Shown: positions 36,421 through 47,113, counted from the first letter of the stretch. The stretch is DNA of 64,000 nucleotides from Bacteroides sp. (GCA_021203515.1 JAJQAY010000027.1:1-64000), one strand, 5' to 3'. Made by a program: numbers and translations. The notes: a model not told the origin generated them from the sequence alone.

Positions 36421-36575
36421 CCTAGGGAAACCTTATTTGCTCCCATTGGAAACTTGCCTTGCAAGCAAGTAAAGCTTAAAATAAAGCCTTTATTTGTAGA
36501 AATCAAAGCTTTATTTGTAGGAATAAAACCTTTATTCTTATAAATAAAGGCTTTATTCTAAGGTTTACTTACGGG
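36421..36575. repeat. 21-22-base-period degenerate array (island 3)
   Basis: CTTTATT recurs at 36488, 36509, 36530 and 36551 (steps of 21). CTTATTTG at 36432 and CTTGCCTTG at 36453 precede with the same step; the phase slips once near 36475. Units are AT-rich dyads (AATAAAGCCTTTATTTG on the left, AATAAAGGCTTTATT on the right, inverted to each other). It lies between divergent PBP1A and pyrB. The word differs from the other islands, but the period matches. Confidence 0.7.
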
Positions 36576-36736
36576 TGAAGTATCTTTTCCTTTCGGACAA
36601 AATAAGTTTGGCAGGCATAGATGCAATATATAGTTAGTGATGGGGAGTTATATCCTAATAAAATTCTCGCAAAAAAGGCCCTGCATATTTTCGTTCACCG
36701 CATCTTTTTTCTACCTTTACACTCTCGAAAAGTAAA

Positions 36737-37699
36737 ATGAATATCAACGATATGGAAAACAGAAGTTTAGTCACCATTGCCGAGCACACCAAAGAGAAAA
36801 TCCTCTACATGCTCGAAATGGCTAAAGAATTTGAGGCAAAGCCCAACCGGCATTTGCTGGATGAAAAAGTTGTCGCTACCCTATTTTTCGAGCCTTCCAC
36901 CCGCACCCGTTTGAGCTTTGAAACTGCTGCCAACCGTTTGGGGGCACGTGTCATCGGCTTCAGCGACCCCAAGGCCACCAGTTCGTCCAAAGGCGAAACG
37001 CTGGAAGACACCATCAAAATGGTGAGTAATTATGCCGACATCATCGTGATGCGCCACCATCTGGAGGGAGCCGCCCGCTATGCCAGTGAGGTTGCCACCG
37101 TGCCGATAGTCAACGCCGGGGACGGGGCCAACCAGCATCCGTCGCAAACCATGCTCGACCTCTACTCGATTTTCAAGACACAGGGCACACTCGAAAACCT
37201 GAATATTTTCCTGGTGGGCGACCTGAAATACGGACGTACCGTGCACTCCCTGCTCATGGCCATGCGCCACTTCAACCCTACCTTCCACTTCATCGCTCCC
37301 GAAGAGCTGAAAATGCCGGAAGAATACAAGATTTACTGCCGGGAACACGGCATCAAATACGTGGAGCACACGGAGTTCACGGAAGAAGTCATTGCCGAGG
37401 CAGACATCCTCTACATGACTCGTGTGCAGCGTGAACGCTTCACCGACCTTATAGAGTACGAACGGGTGAAGAACGTCTATATCCTGCGCAACAAGATGCT
37501 GGAACACACACGCCCCAACCTGCGCATCCTGCATCCCCTGCCCCGTGTCAACGAAATCGCCCTCGATGTGGACGATAATCCCAAGGCGTATTACTTCCAG
37601 CAGGCGCAAAACGGCTTGTATGCCCGCGAAGCCATCCTCTGCGATGTACTGGGCGTCACGCTGGACGATGTGAAGAACGATAATAAAATTAAGTATTAG
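36737..37699 (+). CDS. pyrB: Aspartate carbamoyltransferase catalytic subunit
   Basis: PyrB condenses carbamoyl phosphate and aspartate, the first committed step of pyrimidine synthesis. The 320-residue product has the carbamoyl phosphate loop [15 protein letters not shown] (about residues 51-65), [16 protein letters not shown] (about 133-148) and [10 protein letters not shown] (about 268-277). A second ATG at 36752 ([16 protein letters not shown]) fits the family N-terminus better and may be the true start. pyrI follows at 100 bases, separated by a heptad hairpin, so the two subunits are co-encoded as in the regulated holoenzyme. Confidence 0.93.
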   Translation: MNINDMENRSLVTIAEHTKEKILYMLEMAKEFEAKPNRHLLDEKVVATLFFEPSTRTRLSFETAANRLGARVIGFSDPKATSSSKGETLEDTIKMVSNYADIIVMRHHLEGAARYASEVATVPIVNAGDGANQHPSQTMLDLYSIFKTQGTLENLNIFLVGDLKYGRTVHSLLMAMRHFNPTFHFIAPEELKMPEEYKIYCREHGIKYVEHTEFTEEVIAEADILYMTRVQRERFTDLIEYERVKNVYILRNKMLEHTRPNLRILHPLPRVNEIALDVDDNPKAYYFQQAQNGLYAREAILCDVLGVTLDDVKNDNKIKY

Positions 37700-37785
37700 G
37701 TATTAAGTATTAGGTATAACCATGCGGAATGACCGCACAGTTTAATACTTAATACCTAATACTTAATACCCAATATTTAATACCA
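37691..37785. repeat. Heptad hairpin inside the pyrB-pyrI operon
   Basis: Left words AAGTATT, AGGTATT, AAGTATT, AGGTATA (37691-37718) and right words AATACTT, AATACCT, AATACTT, AATACCC, AATATTT, AATACCA (37744-37785) are inverted to each other. Between them TGCGG-AATGA-CCGCA makes a GC tip. The left end overlaps the pyrB stop. An attenuator or mRNA processing role within the operon is possible but unproven. Confidence 0.75.
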
Positions 37786-37798
37786 ATACTTTATCAAA

Positions 37799-38260
37799 AT
37801 GAGTAATAAAAAACAAGAATTGCAGGTAGCCGCTCTAGAGAACGGCACTGTCATCGACCATATACCGTCCGAGAAACTGTTTGCGGTAGTATCTTTGCTC
37901 GGGCTGAGACAGATGAACAACAACATCACCATCGGCTTCAATCTCAAGAGCAAAAAGTTGAGCACGAAAGGCATCATCAAGATTGCCGACAAGTACTTCT
38001 GTGATGAAGAAATCAACCGCATTGCCGTGGCAGCTCCCAACGTCAAGCTGAACATCATACGCGACTACGAAGTAGTGGAGAAACGCGAAGTAAGCCTGCC
38101 CGACGATTTGCACGGTCTCGTGAAATGCGCCAATCCAAAGTGTATCACGAGCAATGAACCGATGCCGACGTTATTCCACGTCATAGACAAGGACAACTGC
38201 GTAATCAGGTGCCACTACTGCGAGAAGGAACAGAAAAGAGAAGACATCGAGATTTTATAA
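37799..38260 (+). CDS. pyrI: Aspartate carbamoyltransferase regulatory subunit
   Basis: PyrI binds CTP/ATP and confers allosteric control on PyrB. The 153-residue protein has the nucleotide-binding domain with [14 protein letters not shown] (about residues 15-28) and the C-terminal zinc domain with four cysteines in VKCANPKC (two) and IRCHYCEKE (two). These four ligands are all present, so the zinc site that contacts PyrB should form. Its stop overlaps the start of the flavin reductase gene as TAATG. Length is standard. Confidence 0.95.
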   Translation: MSNKKQELQVAALENGTVIDHIPSEKLFAVVSLLGLRQMNNNITIGFNLKSKKLSTKGIIKIADKYFCDEEINRIAVAAPNVKLNIIRDYEVVEKREVSLPDDLHGLVKCANPKCITSNEPMPTLFHVIDKDNCVIRCHYCEKEQKREDIEIL

Positions 38261-38829
38261 TGAAGGAAGATTGGAAACCGGGAACAATAATTTATCCGCT
38301 GCCCGCCGTATTGGTGAGTTGCGGCAGTAAGCCGGAAGAATATAACATACTGACGGTGGCATGGACGGGAACGATTTGTACGAACCCGCCCATGTGCTAT
38401 ATTTCCGTGCGCCCCGAACGCCATTCCTACGAGATTATCAAGCGGAATATGGAGTTCGTCATCAACCTGACAACCAAAGACATGGCACGTGCCACCGACT
38501 GGTGTGGTGTCCGTTCGGGCAAGGACTATAACAAGTTCGACGAAATGCATCTGACTCCCGGCAAGAGTACCGTTGTCTCCGCCCCTCTCATCGAAGAATC
38601 TCCGCTTTGCATCGAATGCCGGGTGAAGGAAATCGTTGCTCTCGACTCTCATGATATGTTTATTGCGGACGTTGTAAATGTACGCGCCGATACCGACAAC
38701 CTGAACCCGGAAACGGGCAAACTGGAACTGGCAGAGACAAATCCGCTGGTGTATGTGCACGGCGGATATTACGAACTGGGCGAGAAAATCGGAAAGTTCG
38801 GATTGTCGGTCGAAAAGAAGAAAGAATAA
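38260..38829 (+). CDS. Flavin reductase family protein
   Basis: The 189-residue protein ([22 protein letters not shown] start) belongs to the FMN-binding split-barrel flavin reductase/flavoredoxin family: NILTVAWTGTICTNPPMCYISVRPERHSYEII covers the flavin loop (about residues 27-58), and FVINLTTKDMARATDWCGVRSG follows. It probably binds FMN and passes reducing power to an oxygenase-like or iron-sulfur partner, unknown here. The ATG shares its A with the pyrI stop codon, so translation is coupled to pyrI; the functional link to pyrimidine synthesis is not obvious. Confidence 0.88.
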   Translation: MKEDWKPGTIIYPLPAVLVSCGSKPEEYNILTVAWTGTICTNPPMCYISVRPERHSYEIIKRNMEFVINLTTKDMARATDWCGVRSGKDYNKFDEMHLTPGKSTVVSAPLIEESPLCIECRVKEIVALDSHDMFIADVVNVRADTDNLNPETGKLELAETNPLVYVHGGYYELGEKIGKFGLSVEKKKE

Positions 38830-38833
38830 GAAA

Positions 38834-39619
38834 ATGAAACGAGGACTATTTTTAATCGGTTGGTGCCTGCTGCTTTTCTCCACATCAGTGTGTGGGCAAA
38901 ATCCTGTCGTACCCGGCACACCGGAGCCGGAACGTCCTCAACACCGCCACCTCCACGACCGTCCTGTGAACTTCGGTGTCAAAGGCGGTTTTACTTCTTC
39001 GCTTTTTCTTGTCTCCAATTTCATCCTGAACGATGTCAAGATTGACGAGGTTCAGAACAACTACAAAATAGGCTATTTCGGCTCGCTCTTCATGCGTGTC
39101 AACTTCGGCCGCCACTTCCTGCAACCGGAAATATCCTATACGGTGAACCGCTGCAACATCGCGTTTGAAAGGCCGCAGGCGGAAGATACTCCCGAAGGCA
39201 ATATCCCCGAAATGGCTTCTATCACCTCTTCGCTCCACAGCTTTGAGGTCACCGTGATTTACGGATATAATTTCATTAAAGAAGGCCCCTATAGCCTTGC
39301 CGTGTTCGGAGGCCCCAAAATACGCTACATTTGGGACAAAAAGAGTGAAGTCACTTTTGAGAATTTCGGTCAACAGGAGATTGAAGAAGATTTATATCCA
39401 TTCAACCTCAGTTTCACCACTGGCGTAGCCGTCACGATTTCGCGTATATTTTTTGATTTCCGCTATGACATCGGGTTGCACAACATATCCAGACGTGTCC
39501 GCTACAAGCCGGCACCTGCCGGATCGCTCGGCGAAGAGGGAGACGCCGTTCCCATCACCCGAATTCGTTTCCACCGACGGGATAACGTTTTCAGTTTTTC
39601 GTTAGGTGTGTTCTTTTGA
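38834..39619 (+). CDS. PorT-like outer-membrane beta-barrel protein
   Basis: The 261-residue protein has a signal peptide (MKRGLFLIGWCLLLFSTSVCGQ), a proline-rich stretch (PVVPGTPEPERPQHRHLHDRP) and then alternating hydrophobic strands ending in phenylalanine (VFSFSLGVFF), as in eight-stranded outer-membrane barrels. It resembles PorT/outer membrane protein beta-barrel domain proteins of Bacteroidetes; PorT is part of the type IX secretion machinery in relatives, but a role in secretion here is not proven. It starts 4 bases after the flavin reductase stop and closes the pyr operon; glyA follows with its own likely promoter. Confidence 0.8.
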   Translation: MKRGLFLIGWCLLLFSTSVCGQNPVVPGTPEPERPQHRHLHDRPVNFGVKGGFTSSLFLVSNFILNDVKIDEVQNNYKIGYFGSLFMRVNFGRHFLQPEISYTVNRCNIAFERPQAEDTPEGNIPEMASITSSLHSFEVTVIYGYNFIKEGPYSLAVFGGPKIRYIWDKKSEVTFENFGQQEIEEDLYPFNLSFTTGVAVTISRIFFDFRYDIGLHNISRRVRYKPAPAGSLGEEGDAVPITRIRFHRRDNVFSFSLGVFF

Positions 39620-39723
39620 CAGGAAATTTCTTCCTCTTCTTACAGTTTATTCATTTATTTCCTTTAAATTTGTACGCTTAATAAGAGAATTATAGATTTA
39701 TCAAACTTATCTAATAAGCAAGA

Positions 39724-41004
39724 ATGAAAAGAGACGATTTAATTTTCGACATCATCGAAAAAGAACATCAACGTCAGCTCAAAGGCATTGAACTGATTGC
39801 ATCAGAGAACTTCGTAAGTGACCAAGTTATGCAGGCAATGGGTTCCTGCCTCACCAACAAGTATGCTGAGGGTTATCCCGGCAAGCGTTACTATGGTGGT
39901 TGCGAAGTAGTGGATCAAATCGAGCAAATCGCTATCGACCGTTTGAAGAAAATCTTCGACGCAGAATGGGCTAACGTACAGCCGCACTCGGGTGCGCAAG
40001 CCAATGCTGCCGTATTCCTTGCCGTTCTAAATCCGGGCGACAAATTCATGGGACTGAACCTGGCCCACGGCGGTCACCTGTCTCATGGTTCATTGGTGAA
40101 TACTTCCGGCATCATCTACACTCCTTGCGAATATAACCTAAATAAGGAAACCGGACGCGTGGACTACGACCAGATGGAAGAAGTTGCCCTGCGCGAGAAG
40201 CCGAAAATGATTATCGGCGGCGGTTCTGCCTATTCACGCGAATGGGACTACAAGCGTATGCGCGAAATCGTAGACAAGGTAGATGCTATCTTATTGATTG
40301 ACATGGCGCATCCTGCCGGACTGATTGCAGCCGGTGTATTGGATAACCCGGTGAAATATGCCCACATCGTGACTTCTACTACGCACAAAACGCTGCGTGG
40401 TCCCCGTGGCGGTGTTATCATGATAGGGAAGGACTTCCCCAACCCGTGGGGTAAGAAGACTCCGAAGGGTGAAATAAAGATGATATCCCAATTGCTCGAC
40501 TCTGCCGTATTCCCCGGCATTCAGGGCGGCCCGTTGGAACATGTCATTGCTGCCAAAGCTGTAGCTTTCGGTGAAATTCTGCAACCGGAATGGAAAGAAT
40601 ATGCTAAGCAGGTACAGAAGAATGCATCCGTATTGGCACAAGCTTTGATAGACCGTGGCTTTACCATCGTTTCCGGTGGTACGGACAATCACTCCATGTT
40701 GGTTGACTTGCGCAGCAAATATCCTAATTTGACAGGTAAGGTTGCAGAAAAAGCATTGGTTGCCGCTGATATCACTGTAAACAAGAATATGGTTCCGTTC
40801 GATAGCCGTTCTGCATTCCAGACTTCCGGTATTCGTCTCGGTACTCCTGCCATCACAACCCGTGGTGCCAAAGAAGACCTGATGTTGGAAATTGCCGAAA
40901 TGATTGAAACTGTTCTTTCTAATGTAGAGAACAAACAAGTGATTGCTGAAGTACGTGCACGCGTAAATAAGACGATGGAGAAATATCCGCTGTTCGCATA
41001 CTAA
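39724..41004 (+). CDS. glyA: Serine hydroxymethyltransferase
   Basis: GlyA converts serine and tetrahydrofolate to glycine and methylene-tetrahydrofolate with PLP. The 426-residue product shows [18 protein letters not shown] (about residues 22-39), [15 protein letters not shown], the PLP lysine in [15 protein letters not shown] (about residues 217-231) and [17 protein letters not shown]. Full length. A TAAATTTG -7 box at 39665-39672 is a likely promoter. It is convergent with fhs, which uses the same folate pool, and a 29-bp perfect heptad hairpin separates them. Confidence 0.96.
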   Translation: MKRDDLIFDIIEKEHQRQLKGIELIASENFVSDQVMQAMGSCLTNKYAEGYPGKRYYGGCEVVDQIEQIAIDRLKKIFDAEWANVQPHSGAQANAAVFLAVLNPGDKFMGLNLAHGGHLSHGSLVNTSGIIYTPCEYNLNKETGRVDYDQMEEVALREKPKMIIGGGSAYSREWDYKRMREIVDKVDAILLIDMAHPAGLIAAGVLDNPVKYAHIVTSTTHKTLRGPRGGVIMIGKDFPNPWGKKTPKGEIKMISQLLDSAVFPGIQGGPLEHVIAAKAVAFGEILQPEWKEYAKQVQKNASVLAQALIDRGFTIVSGGTDNHSMLVDLRSKYPNLTGKVAEKALVAADITVNKNMVPFDSRSAFQTSGIRLGTPAITTRGAKEDLMLEIAEMIETVLSNVENKQVIAEVRARVNKTMEKYPLFAY

Positions 41005-41085
41005 AATAGTTGAAAGTTGAGAGTTGAAAGTTAGGCTGCGCTATTATGCCGCATGGTAACTTTCAACTCTCAACTTTCAACTATT
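41005..41085. terminator. 29-bp perfect hairpin made of heptads, bidirectional terminator
   Basis: Arms 41005-41033 and 41057-41085 are perfect inverted copies. The stem reads AGTTGAA, AGTTGAG, AGTTGAA, AGTT in 7-base register; the tip holds GGCTGCGC. The element spans exactly from the glyA stop to the fhs stop, so it can terminate both convergent genes. Confidence 0.85.
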
Positions 41086-42754
41086 AAGAGAGTCCCTCAA
41101 TATTTCCATCCACAATATCAATATGTTGTGCTTGCGGTTCTTTGGGCAGGCTTGGCATACGAAGAATTTCTCCGGCAACAGCTACTATCATTTCCGCACC
41201 GTTATTGATTACAATATCCTTGATATGGAACTCGAAATTATTGACCGCACCGTATATCTTCGGGTCGGCAGAGAATGAATACTGTGTTTTGGCAATGCAG
41301 ACGGGATAATGGGCAATTCCCATTTTCTCGATAAGACGTATCATCTTGCGGGAAGCACTGCTATATGTCACGGCACTGGCACCATAAAGGTTGCATGCCA
41401 CTTTTTCTATCTTCTGCTGTACCGAGTCGTCCTCCTCATACGTATATTGCAGAGGAGCCGAAGGAGTTTTCTCTATCGTATCTACCACCAGATTAGCCAA
41501 CTCTACCGCTCCTTCACCACCTTCGGCAAAAGCATTGTTGACGGCAAAGCCCACTTTCAGGTTCTCTTCGCAATGACGGCGGATAGCTTCCACCTCCTCG
41601 TCCGTATCGCTGGCAAAACGATTGAAAGCAACTACGATGGTCTGACCGAAATAGCGTAAATTGCGGACGTGCTTGTCAAGGTTTCTGAGTCCTTCTTTCA
41701 AACCTTCCATATTCGGTTCTTTGATACGGTCCAGGATGACACCACCGTGCATCTTCAAGCCTTATGCGGTAGCAACGATAACCGTCAACTTGGGCTGCAA
41801 ACCACTTTTATGACACTTGATATTGTAGAATTTCTCTGCTCCCAGGTCTGCCCCAAAGCCAGCTTCCGTCACAACGTAGTCTCCGAAAGTCATTGCCATT
41901 TTGATGGCGAGAAGGGAGTTGCAACCGTGTGCGATGTTGGCGAATGGGCCACCGTGAACAAAAGACGCTGTTCCTTCGGTAGTCTGCACCAAGTTGGGAT
42001 GAATAGCATCTTTCAGCAATACGGTGATTGCTCCTGCTATACCTAAGTCTTTTACAGTAAACGGTTTATCTTCATAAGTAAAGCCTAGGATTATATTCTC
42101 AATCCGCCGGCGGAGATCTTCTATGTCTTTCGACAAACAAAGTATTGCCATAATCTCAGATGCAGGCGTAATATCGAAGCCGGACTCCAGAGTTACACCG
42201 TTGGTGCGCGGTCCAAGTCCGGTGACGATGCTGCGCAGGGAACGGTCGTTTACATCGAGCACACGCCGCCAGATGATTTCTTTTAGGCCGAAGCCTTCTG
42301 CCTGGTGCTGATAGATATAATTATCCAGCAAGGCGGAAATCATATTATGGGCTGAGGTGATGGCATGGAAATCTCCGGTGAAGTGTAAGTTTATTTTCTC
42401 CATTGGAAGTACTTGGGCATAGCCGCCGCCTGCCGCCCCACCCTTCATGCCGAAGCATGGGCCGAGTGACGGTTCGCGCAAGGCAACGATGACCTTCTTC
42501 CCAATCTTGTTCAGTCCCAGAGCCAGGCCGATGGAGACGGTTGTCTTTCCAATGCCTGCCTTGGTAGCGGTGATGGCAGTCACGAGGATCAGATTGCTTT
42601 GCTTCACCTTTTCCTCATCAACCAGATGTTCAGGAATTTTAGCAATATAGCGTCCGTAATTCTCCACTTCATCACGGGGAATGCCGATACTCTCTGCCAC
42701 CTGCTTTATCTTTTTCAGCTCTACACTTCGGGCTATTTCATTGTCCGATTTCAT
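41084..42754 (-). pseudogene. fhs: Formate-tetrahydrofolate ligase interrupted by an in-frame TAA
   Basis: Fhs makes 10-formyl-tetrahydrofolate from formate, ATP and tetrahydrofolate. The two halves, 330 and 224 residues, together give the normal length of about 555. The first half has the P-loop [19 protein letters not shown] (about residues 61-79). It ends TVIVATA, then TAA at 41762-41764, and the same frame goes on [21 protein letters not shown], the conserved continuation. No base shift is needed, so a single substitution (CAA or GAA to TAA) explains it. The downstream half remains perfectly conserved, which argues for a recent change or an error. Confidence 0.85.
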
Positions 42755-42809
42755 ATATAAATTTATTTTAATGGTTCATATAAATGCTGTTTCGTAAATG
42801 GGAATTTAG

Positions 42810-43007
42810 GGGCGTAGCGCCCCGGCAAGGTTTCCCTTCGGATGATACCAAGACTATCTCAGCTCCCCTCCTCCCGGGAGGAGGGGAGCCCAAAGGGCGG
42901 GGTGGTAGGTGAGAAAAAAAATCCTTTTATAAGAGGTATCTTGTAGCCTTTCCTACCACCTCCCCCCTACGGGTACTCCTCCTCCCAGGAGGAGGAGAGT
43001 TGAGATA
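42810..43007. repeat. GC-rich REP-like double palindrome
   Basis: The 340-base gap before the efflux gene holds GGGGCG/CGCCCC at 42810-42824. A perfect 28-base palindrome follows at 42862-42889 (arms GCTCCCCTCCTCCC), then GGGCGGGGTGGTAGGTGAG. A second palindrome lies at 42976-42997 (arms CTCCTCCTCC) with CCTACCACCTCCCC before it, so the whole 42855-43007 is an imperfect inverted repeat. The composition is far more GC-rich than its surroundings, like the dispersed TCCCCTCC-type REP elements of Bacteroidetes. Confidence 0.7.
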
Positions 43008-43098
43008 CTTTTATACGCCCGCTAAATTATCATTTACTTTTTTGAAAGTTGCAAAGATAGTGCAAATCGGGCGTAATACAACTATCAGCCGCTACTAT

Positions 43099-44703
43099 TT
43101 ATACCATATCATCTCCCGCCTTGGCAAACTTGATGCGCACCGTCTTATGGAAAGGAATGAAGCGGGATACGACGGCAAGCACCACCGTTATGACAAGCAG
43201 ATACCCCAGAATTTCCTTCAATGCCAACAAGAGGCTTTGTTGCTGCAACGTTGCATAAAGGCCGGCGGTAGCCATTTGCACCCCTTCGGCATATCCATGT
43301 CCTTATGCCAGACTGCTGCTCAACGCGCCGGCATACTTGGAAACCGCCAACGGGTCGACCAGCGTGAAGTTCTCCGACAGGGAGCACATGTACTTCTGTT
43401 GCAGATTGTAGAGCAGATTGCTATAAAAGGAAGTCGCCATGACAGGCGCCAACACCGAACGGAAGATTATCAGGAAGAAAGCATTGGACAACAATATCTT
43501 AGGGTTCAAGTCTTCCACAGCAAACAGCGCAAACGCTATAATCAGCACCAACATGCCGAAGCCCCGCAGGAATATCGGGAAGAAAAGCATCTCATACGTG
43601 CTGCTTGGTGAAATGCCGAAATAGAGTATAGCGAAAAAGACCGCGAAGCAAGCCAGCCCTCCCGCCACAAGGAAACGAAAATGCCAGCGCTGCCACCTGA
43701 ACCACCAGAAACAGACGAAAGCGCCCAGTATGTATCCCGGCAGGAGATATATGTATATGGAATACGTGCGCGTGGAGTCCACCTGAAGAATGGAAACCAT
43801 GTAATTGGTCATCAGTGTGGTGGATGTACTGAAAAACATGACCAGCATCATATAGAAATACCACAGCACTGTCTTGAAGTGATAAAGCGGCTCCAGGTTG
43901 ACATAGGGCGTCTTCGAATGATACTGTATCCAGATGAAGAGAGCGATGAGCATGGGCGCCACCACGATATAGAGGCAGATGCGGGGCGACGACATCCAGT
44001 CGAGCACATTTCCGTAATTGACGACGTACATCAGCATCAGCAATCCCGCAGAAGCAATCATCATTTCGCGGATATGCAGTTCCTCCATCGTCACCTTCTT
44101 GAGCGGGCGGTCGTGGCGGAAGCAGATTATCACCACCAGAATAGCCGCCAGGATGAGCAGCATCATGAAGTAATACATATACTTCCAGTTATAATAATAG
44201 GCCAGTTCGGCAGTGATAATCATGGACAACTGTCCTCCCCCATACACCAACGGATAGAAATAGGAGTAAAACTCACTACGCACATTATGACGGCTGAATA
44301 TCCTCTGCGCCCGGCGGATGAACCACAACATCAGGAAACCTTTCAAGAAACCGATGAAGAAACTGCACACTATCAGTATATCCACCTGCTGCAAGTAGGC
44401 GCATATCCAACTAAGGAAGAACTGAAGCAGCATATCTCCCAACAACAGTAATTTGGAGGAAAACACACCCAGCACTTTAGGAATGATGGGATAAGCTATC
44501 GCCATGCCCGCCGAAGCGGCATAATACCCCATCGTGATGTCCTCCTTGTTCGTCCCCAGTGTGTTGGATACTTCCAGCATGCTGCCGGTATAAGAGCCGT
44601 TCAGCATCGTCACCGGCAGGATGATGAGAAAGATACTCGCCAACCCCAACCATTCGGGCACCCAGTTGCGGACGGGCACTTCCAACTCTGCCATCGTCCT
44701 CAT
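43099..44703 (-). pseudogene. DHA2/EmrB-like MFS efflux transporter with an in-frame TAA
   Basis: The protein has about 14 membrane helices (WLGLASIFLIILPVTMLNGSYTGS at the N-terminus) and resembles the DHA2 inner-membrane component of EmrAB-TolC systems. The frame runs 466 residues to KYAGALSSSLA, then TAA (43303-43305), then continues in the same frame GHGYAEGVQMATAGLYATLQ to the natural end at 43099, including the last helix LLVITVVLAVVSRF. One codon (probably CAA) is thus a stop, removing about 67 residues. Its start overlaps the HlyD gene stop as ATGA; the operon is marR-tolC-hlyD-MFS. Confidence 0.8.
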
Positions 44704-45767
44704 GGGCGCAAGGCTTCAGTCTCAACCATCATGCCTGCCCGCAGATGCTGCATGTCTTCGGGCGATATTTCTTCCAGGTCGATGCACACAGGGATGCGCT
44801 GCTGCACCTTCACGAAGTTTCCCGCCGAATTGTCCGTGGGCACCAGTGAATATTTGGAACCGGTAGCCTCCGATATGGCGGTCACCCGGCCCTTGAACAT
44901 CTTGCCGGGCAAGGCATCCACCATGATGCGCACTTCCTGGCCGATGAAGATATGGGCTATCTGCGTCTCCTTGTAGTTGGCGGTGATCCATTTGCCCTTA
45001 TCGCGCAGCAGATAAGAAATGGTCTGTCCGGCTTGCACGAACTGCCCCGGTTCGAGGGTGCGGCGTCCCATGTATCCGTCGTAAGGGGCAGTCAGTACGG
45101 TGTAGGAAAGACTGAGATTTGCCAAGTCCAAGTCAGCCTCTTTGCGGAGGATGTTCGCCTCGGCCACGGTGGTCTTCTTGCTGGCTTCGGTATATTGCGA
45201 CAAGGCAGCGTTCTTCCGTCCCACCAATGCCTGATAGCGTGCCTCGGCAGCTTCGTAGGCAGCCTTTGCCTGCTCGTATTGCTGCTGCGATACGGACTCC
45301 TCCGCCAGCAACCGTTCAAAGCGGTGATAGTCCTGCTCCAACTGCCAGAGGCTTGCCTTTGCTTCGGTGATATTGGCGTCCTGCACGGTGACGTTCATCT
45401 GGGAAGTCTGTATGCCGGAGTGAACCACCTCCTTCGACCCGCGCGCATCCATCAGTGCAGCTTCCGCTTCCTTCACCTTGATTTGATATTCGCGGTTGTC
45501 CAGTATCAGCAGGGTGTCTCCCCGGTGCACGTACTGATGCTCCTGAAAGCGGACATCCTGAATGTAGCCCGATACGCGGATATTGAGCGGGGCAACGTAC
45601 TGGTCGACAAAAGCATCGTTCGTTATCTCATAGTGGACGTGGCGCCAGAAGTAATTGGCCGTAAACCAAAGTCCCGAACCTGCCAGAACGATACAAACCG
45701 CATTCAGGGTGATATTGCGTAAACGTTGTTTCCTCAGCTTTCTTTGTTTTTCTTTCCACACATTCAT
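44700..45767 (-). CDS. HlyD/EmrA-family membrane fusion protein
   Basis: This 355-residue periplasmic adaptor of a tripartite efflux pump has an N-terminal inner-membrane anchor (ITLNAVCIVLAGSGLWFTANYFW, about residues 19-41). It then has a lipoyl half-motif (VDQYVAPLNIRVSGYIQDVRF and DTLLILDNREYQIKV), a coiled-coil hairpin of about 100 residues (EAKASLWQLEQDYHRFERLL to EASKKTTVAEANILRKEAD), the second lipoyl half (VLTAPYDGYMGRRTLEPGQFV) and a beta-barrel domain. It links the MFS pump to the TolC-like channel; both partners are adjacent, and both carry lesions here whereas this gene is intact. Confidence 0.92.
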   Translation of the reverse strand: MNVWKEKQRKLRKQRLRNITLNAVCIVLAGSGLWFTANYFWRHVHYEITNDAFVDQYVAPLNIRVSGYIQDVRFQEHQYVHRGDTLLILDNREYQIKVKEAEAALMDARGSKEVVHSGIQTSQMNVTVQDANITEAKASLWQLEQDYHRFERLLAEESVSQQQYEQAKAAYEAAEARYQALVGRKNAALSQYTEASKKTTVAEANILRKEADLDLANLSLSYTVLTAPYDGYMGRRTLEPGQFVQAGQTISYLLRDKGKWITANYKETQIAHIFIGQEVRIMVDALPGKMFKGRVTAISEATGSKYSLVPTDNSAGNFVKVQQRIPVCIDLEEISPEDMQHLRAGMMVETEALRP

Positions 45768-45794
45768 AATACAATACGATTTAATACGATTTAA

Positions 45795-47113
45795 TCAGAG
45801 GCATCCACATGCCTTCTGAAGTTGATAATAAGTATAGATGACCCGTGTACGGGCGTTGGTCAGTTGCAGTTCCACGTTCAGCCGCACGGAGTTGGCATCC
45901 AGCAAGTCGGTCAGGATAACCAACTGGCTGAGGTAGCGGTTTTGCATGATGCGGTAGTTCTCCTGCGCCTGGCGGACGGAGAGCTTCAGCGCTTCCACTT
46001 GGTTCAGTGCTTCTTGATGGCGCAGATAGGCGGTGCGCACACCGACACGGATTTTCTGCATCTTCTGCTCTTCCTCGTTGCGGCGGAGGGTGACTGCCAG
46101 CTTGCTTGCCTTCACATTATGATTGTTCTTGTAGAAGGAAGACAGGGGAAAGAACACTGCCAGACCAACGTTCCAGTTGTTGTTGTACATATCATCCAAC
46201 GTGCGGGAAATGGGGCGCGCCAATGTATTGGAGGCGTAGAGCGAGACATCGGGCAGGGAAACGGCACGCGTCAGACGGATGTCGTTTTGTGCCAGTTCGG
46301 TTTGTTTGCGGAGCTTCTTCATGGCGTGGTCGTTGGCAAAGGCTTGGGACACATAGTCCTCTTAGGGTTCGATGGCGACTGCCTGAAACAGCAAGGTGGT
46401 ATCGGGTATCAACAGCAAGTTTTCGTCCTGCCCCAGCAGGATGTCCAGTTGCTGCGACACCAGGGTGATGCTGTTCTCGGCTTCTTGCAACGACAGGCGG
46501 TCGTTGGTCAACTGCATTTCGCTGCGTAGCACGTCGTTGTTCGTAATCAGTCCCTCCTCTTTCATCCGGCGGATGTCGTGCAAGCGACGTTCCGACTCCT
46601 CGATGTTCCGCGACAGGACTTCGTGTTTCCGGTACAGACTGAACAGGTTCATATACTCTTCGAGCAGTCCGAGCTTCACTTCCGCCTGGTCGGTTTCCGT
46701 CTGCAAGGAGGCAAGCGTCTGCTGCAAGCCTGCCTTACGGATGGAGTAATGTATCTTTCCTCCGCGATACAAAGGCTGCACGAAGTCGACGGCATAGTTC
46801 TGCGACCAGTCGGGCGCATCGGGGTGGACTACATCCGTCAGGCCGTGGCGGAAGACGACGGGCTGCCCCACGTAGCCGCCTTTGAGCCCTACCTGCAAGT
46901 CGGGAAGTTGCGCCGAACGGGCGGTTTGTAACCGTTCGCGGGCGGTGGTTTCCTGCAATGCGTCGGCTTGCAGCAGCAGGCTGTTTTGCACTCCCCGGTC
47001 GAATAACTGGTCTACGGTCAGGAAGAGGGAGTCTGCCTGCGCCAGCGCGGAGGGGGTATAAAAGAATACCCCAACAATCCTATTGTCAGGGGTTTATATA
47101 TTCTCCAGTTCAT
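45795..47113 (-). pseudogene. TolC-family outer-membrane efflux protein with a frameshift and an in-frame TAA
   Basis: The reconstructed protein has about 440 residues. ATG 47113 (20 bases inside the marR end) gives a signal peptide MNWRIYKPLTIGLLGYSFIP. At a C5 run near 47052-47056 the frame must change by one base to read PSALAQADSLFLTVDQLF and on through a TolC repeat (TARERLQTARSAQLPDLQVGL). The first half ends IEP, TAA at 46362-46364, and the same frame continues EDYVSQAFANDHAMKKLRKQTELAQNDI, the second TolC repeat, to CGCL at 45795. It would be the exit duct of the HlyD-MFS pump. Confidence 0.8.

Noticed and set aside
38215..38919. Minus-strand open frame of 234 residues over the flavin reductase gene
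   Set aside because: Antisense shadow of a clearly conserved gene; composition is unlike a protein.
42855..43007. Insertion sequence remnant
   Set aside because: No transposase reading frame or target-site duplication; only palindromes are present.
43681..44451. Plus-strand open frame rich in His and Gln over the EmrB-like gene
   Set aside because: Low-complexity antisense translation of membrane-protein codons.
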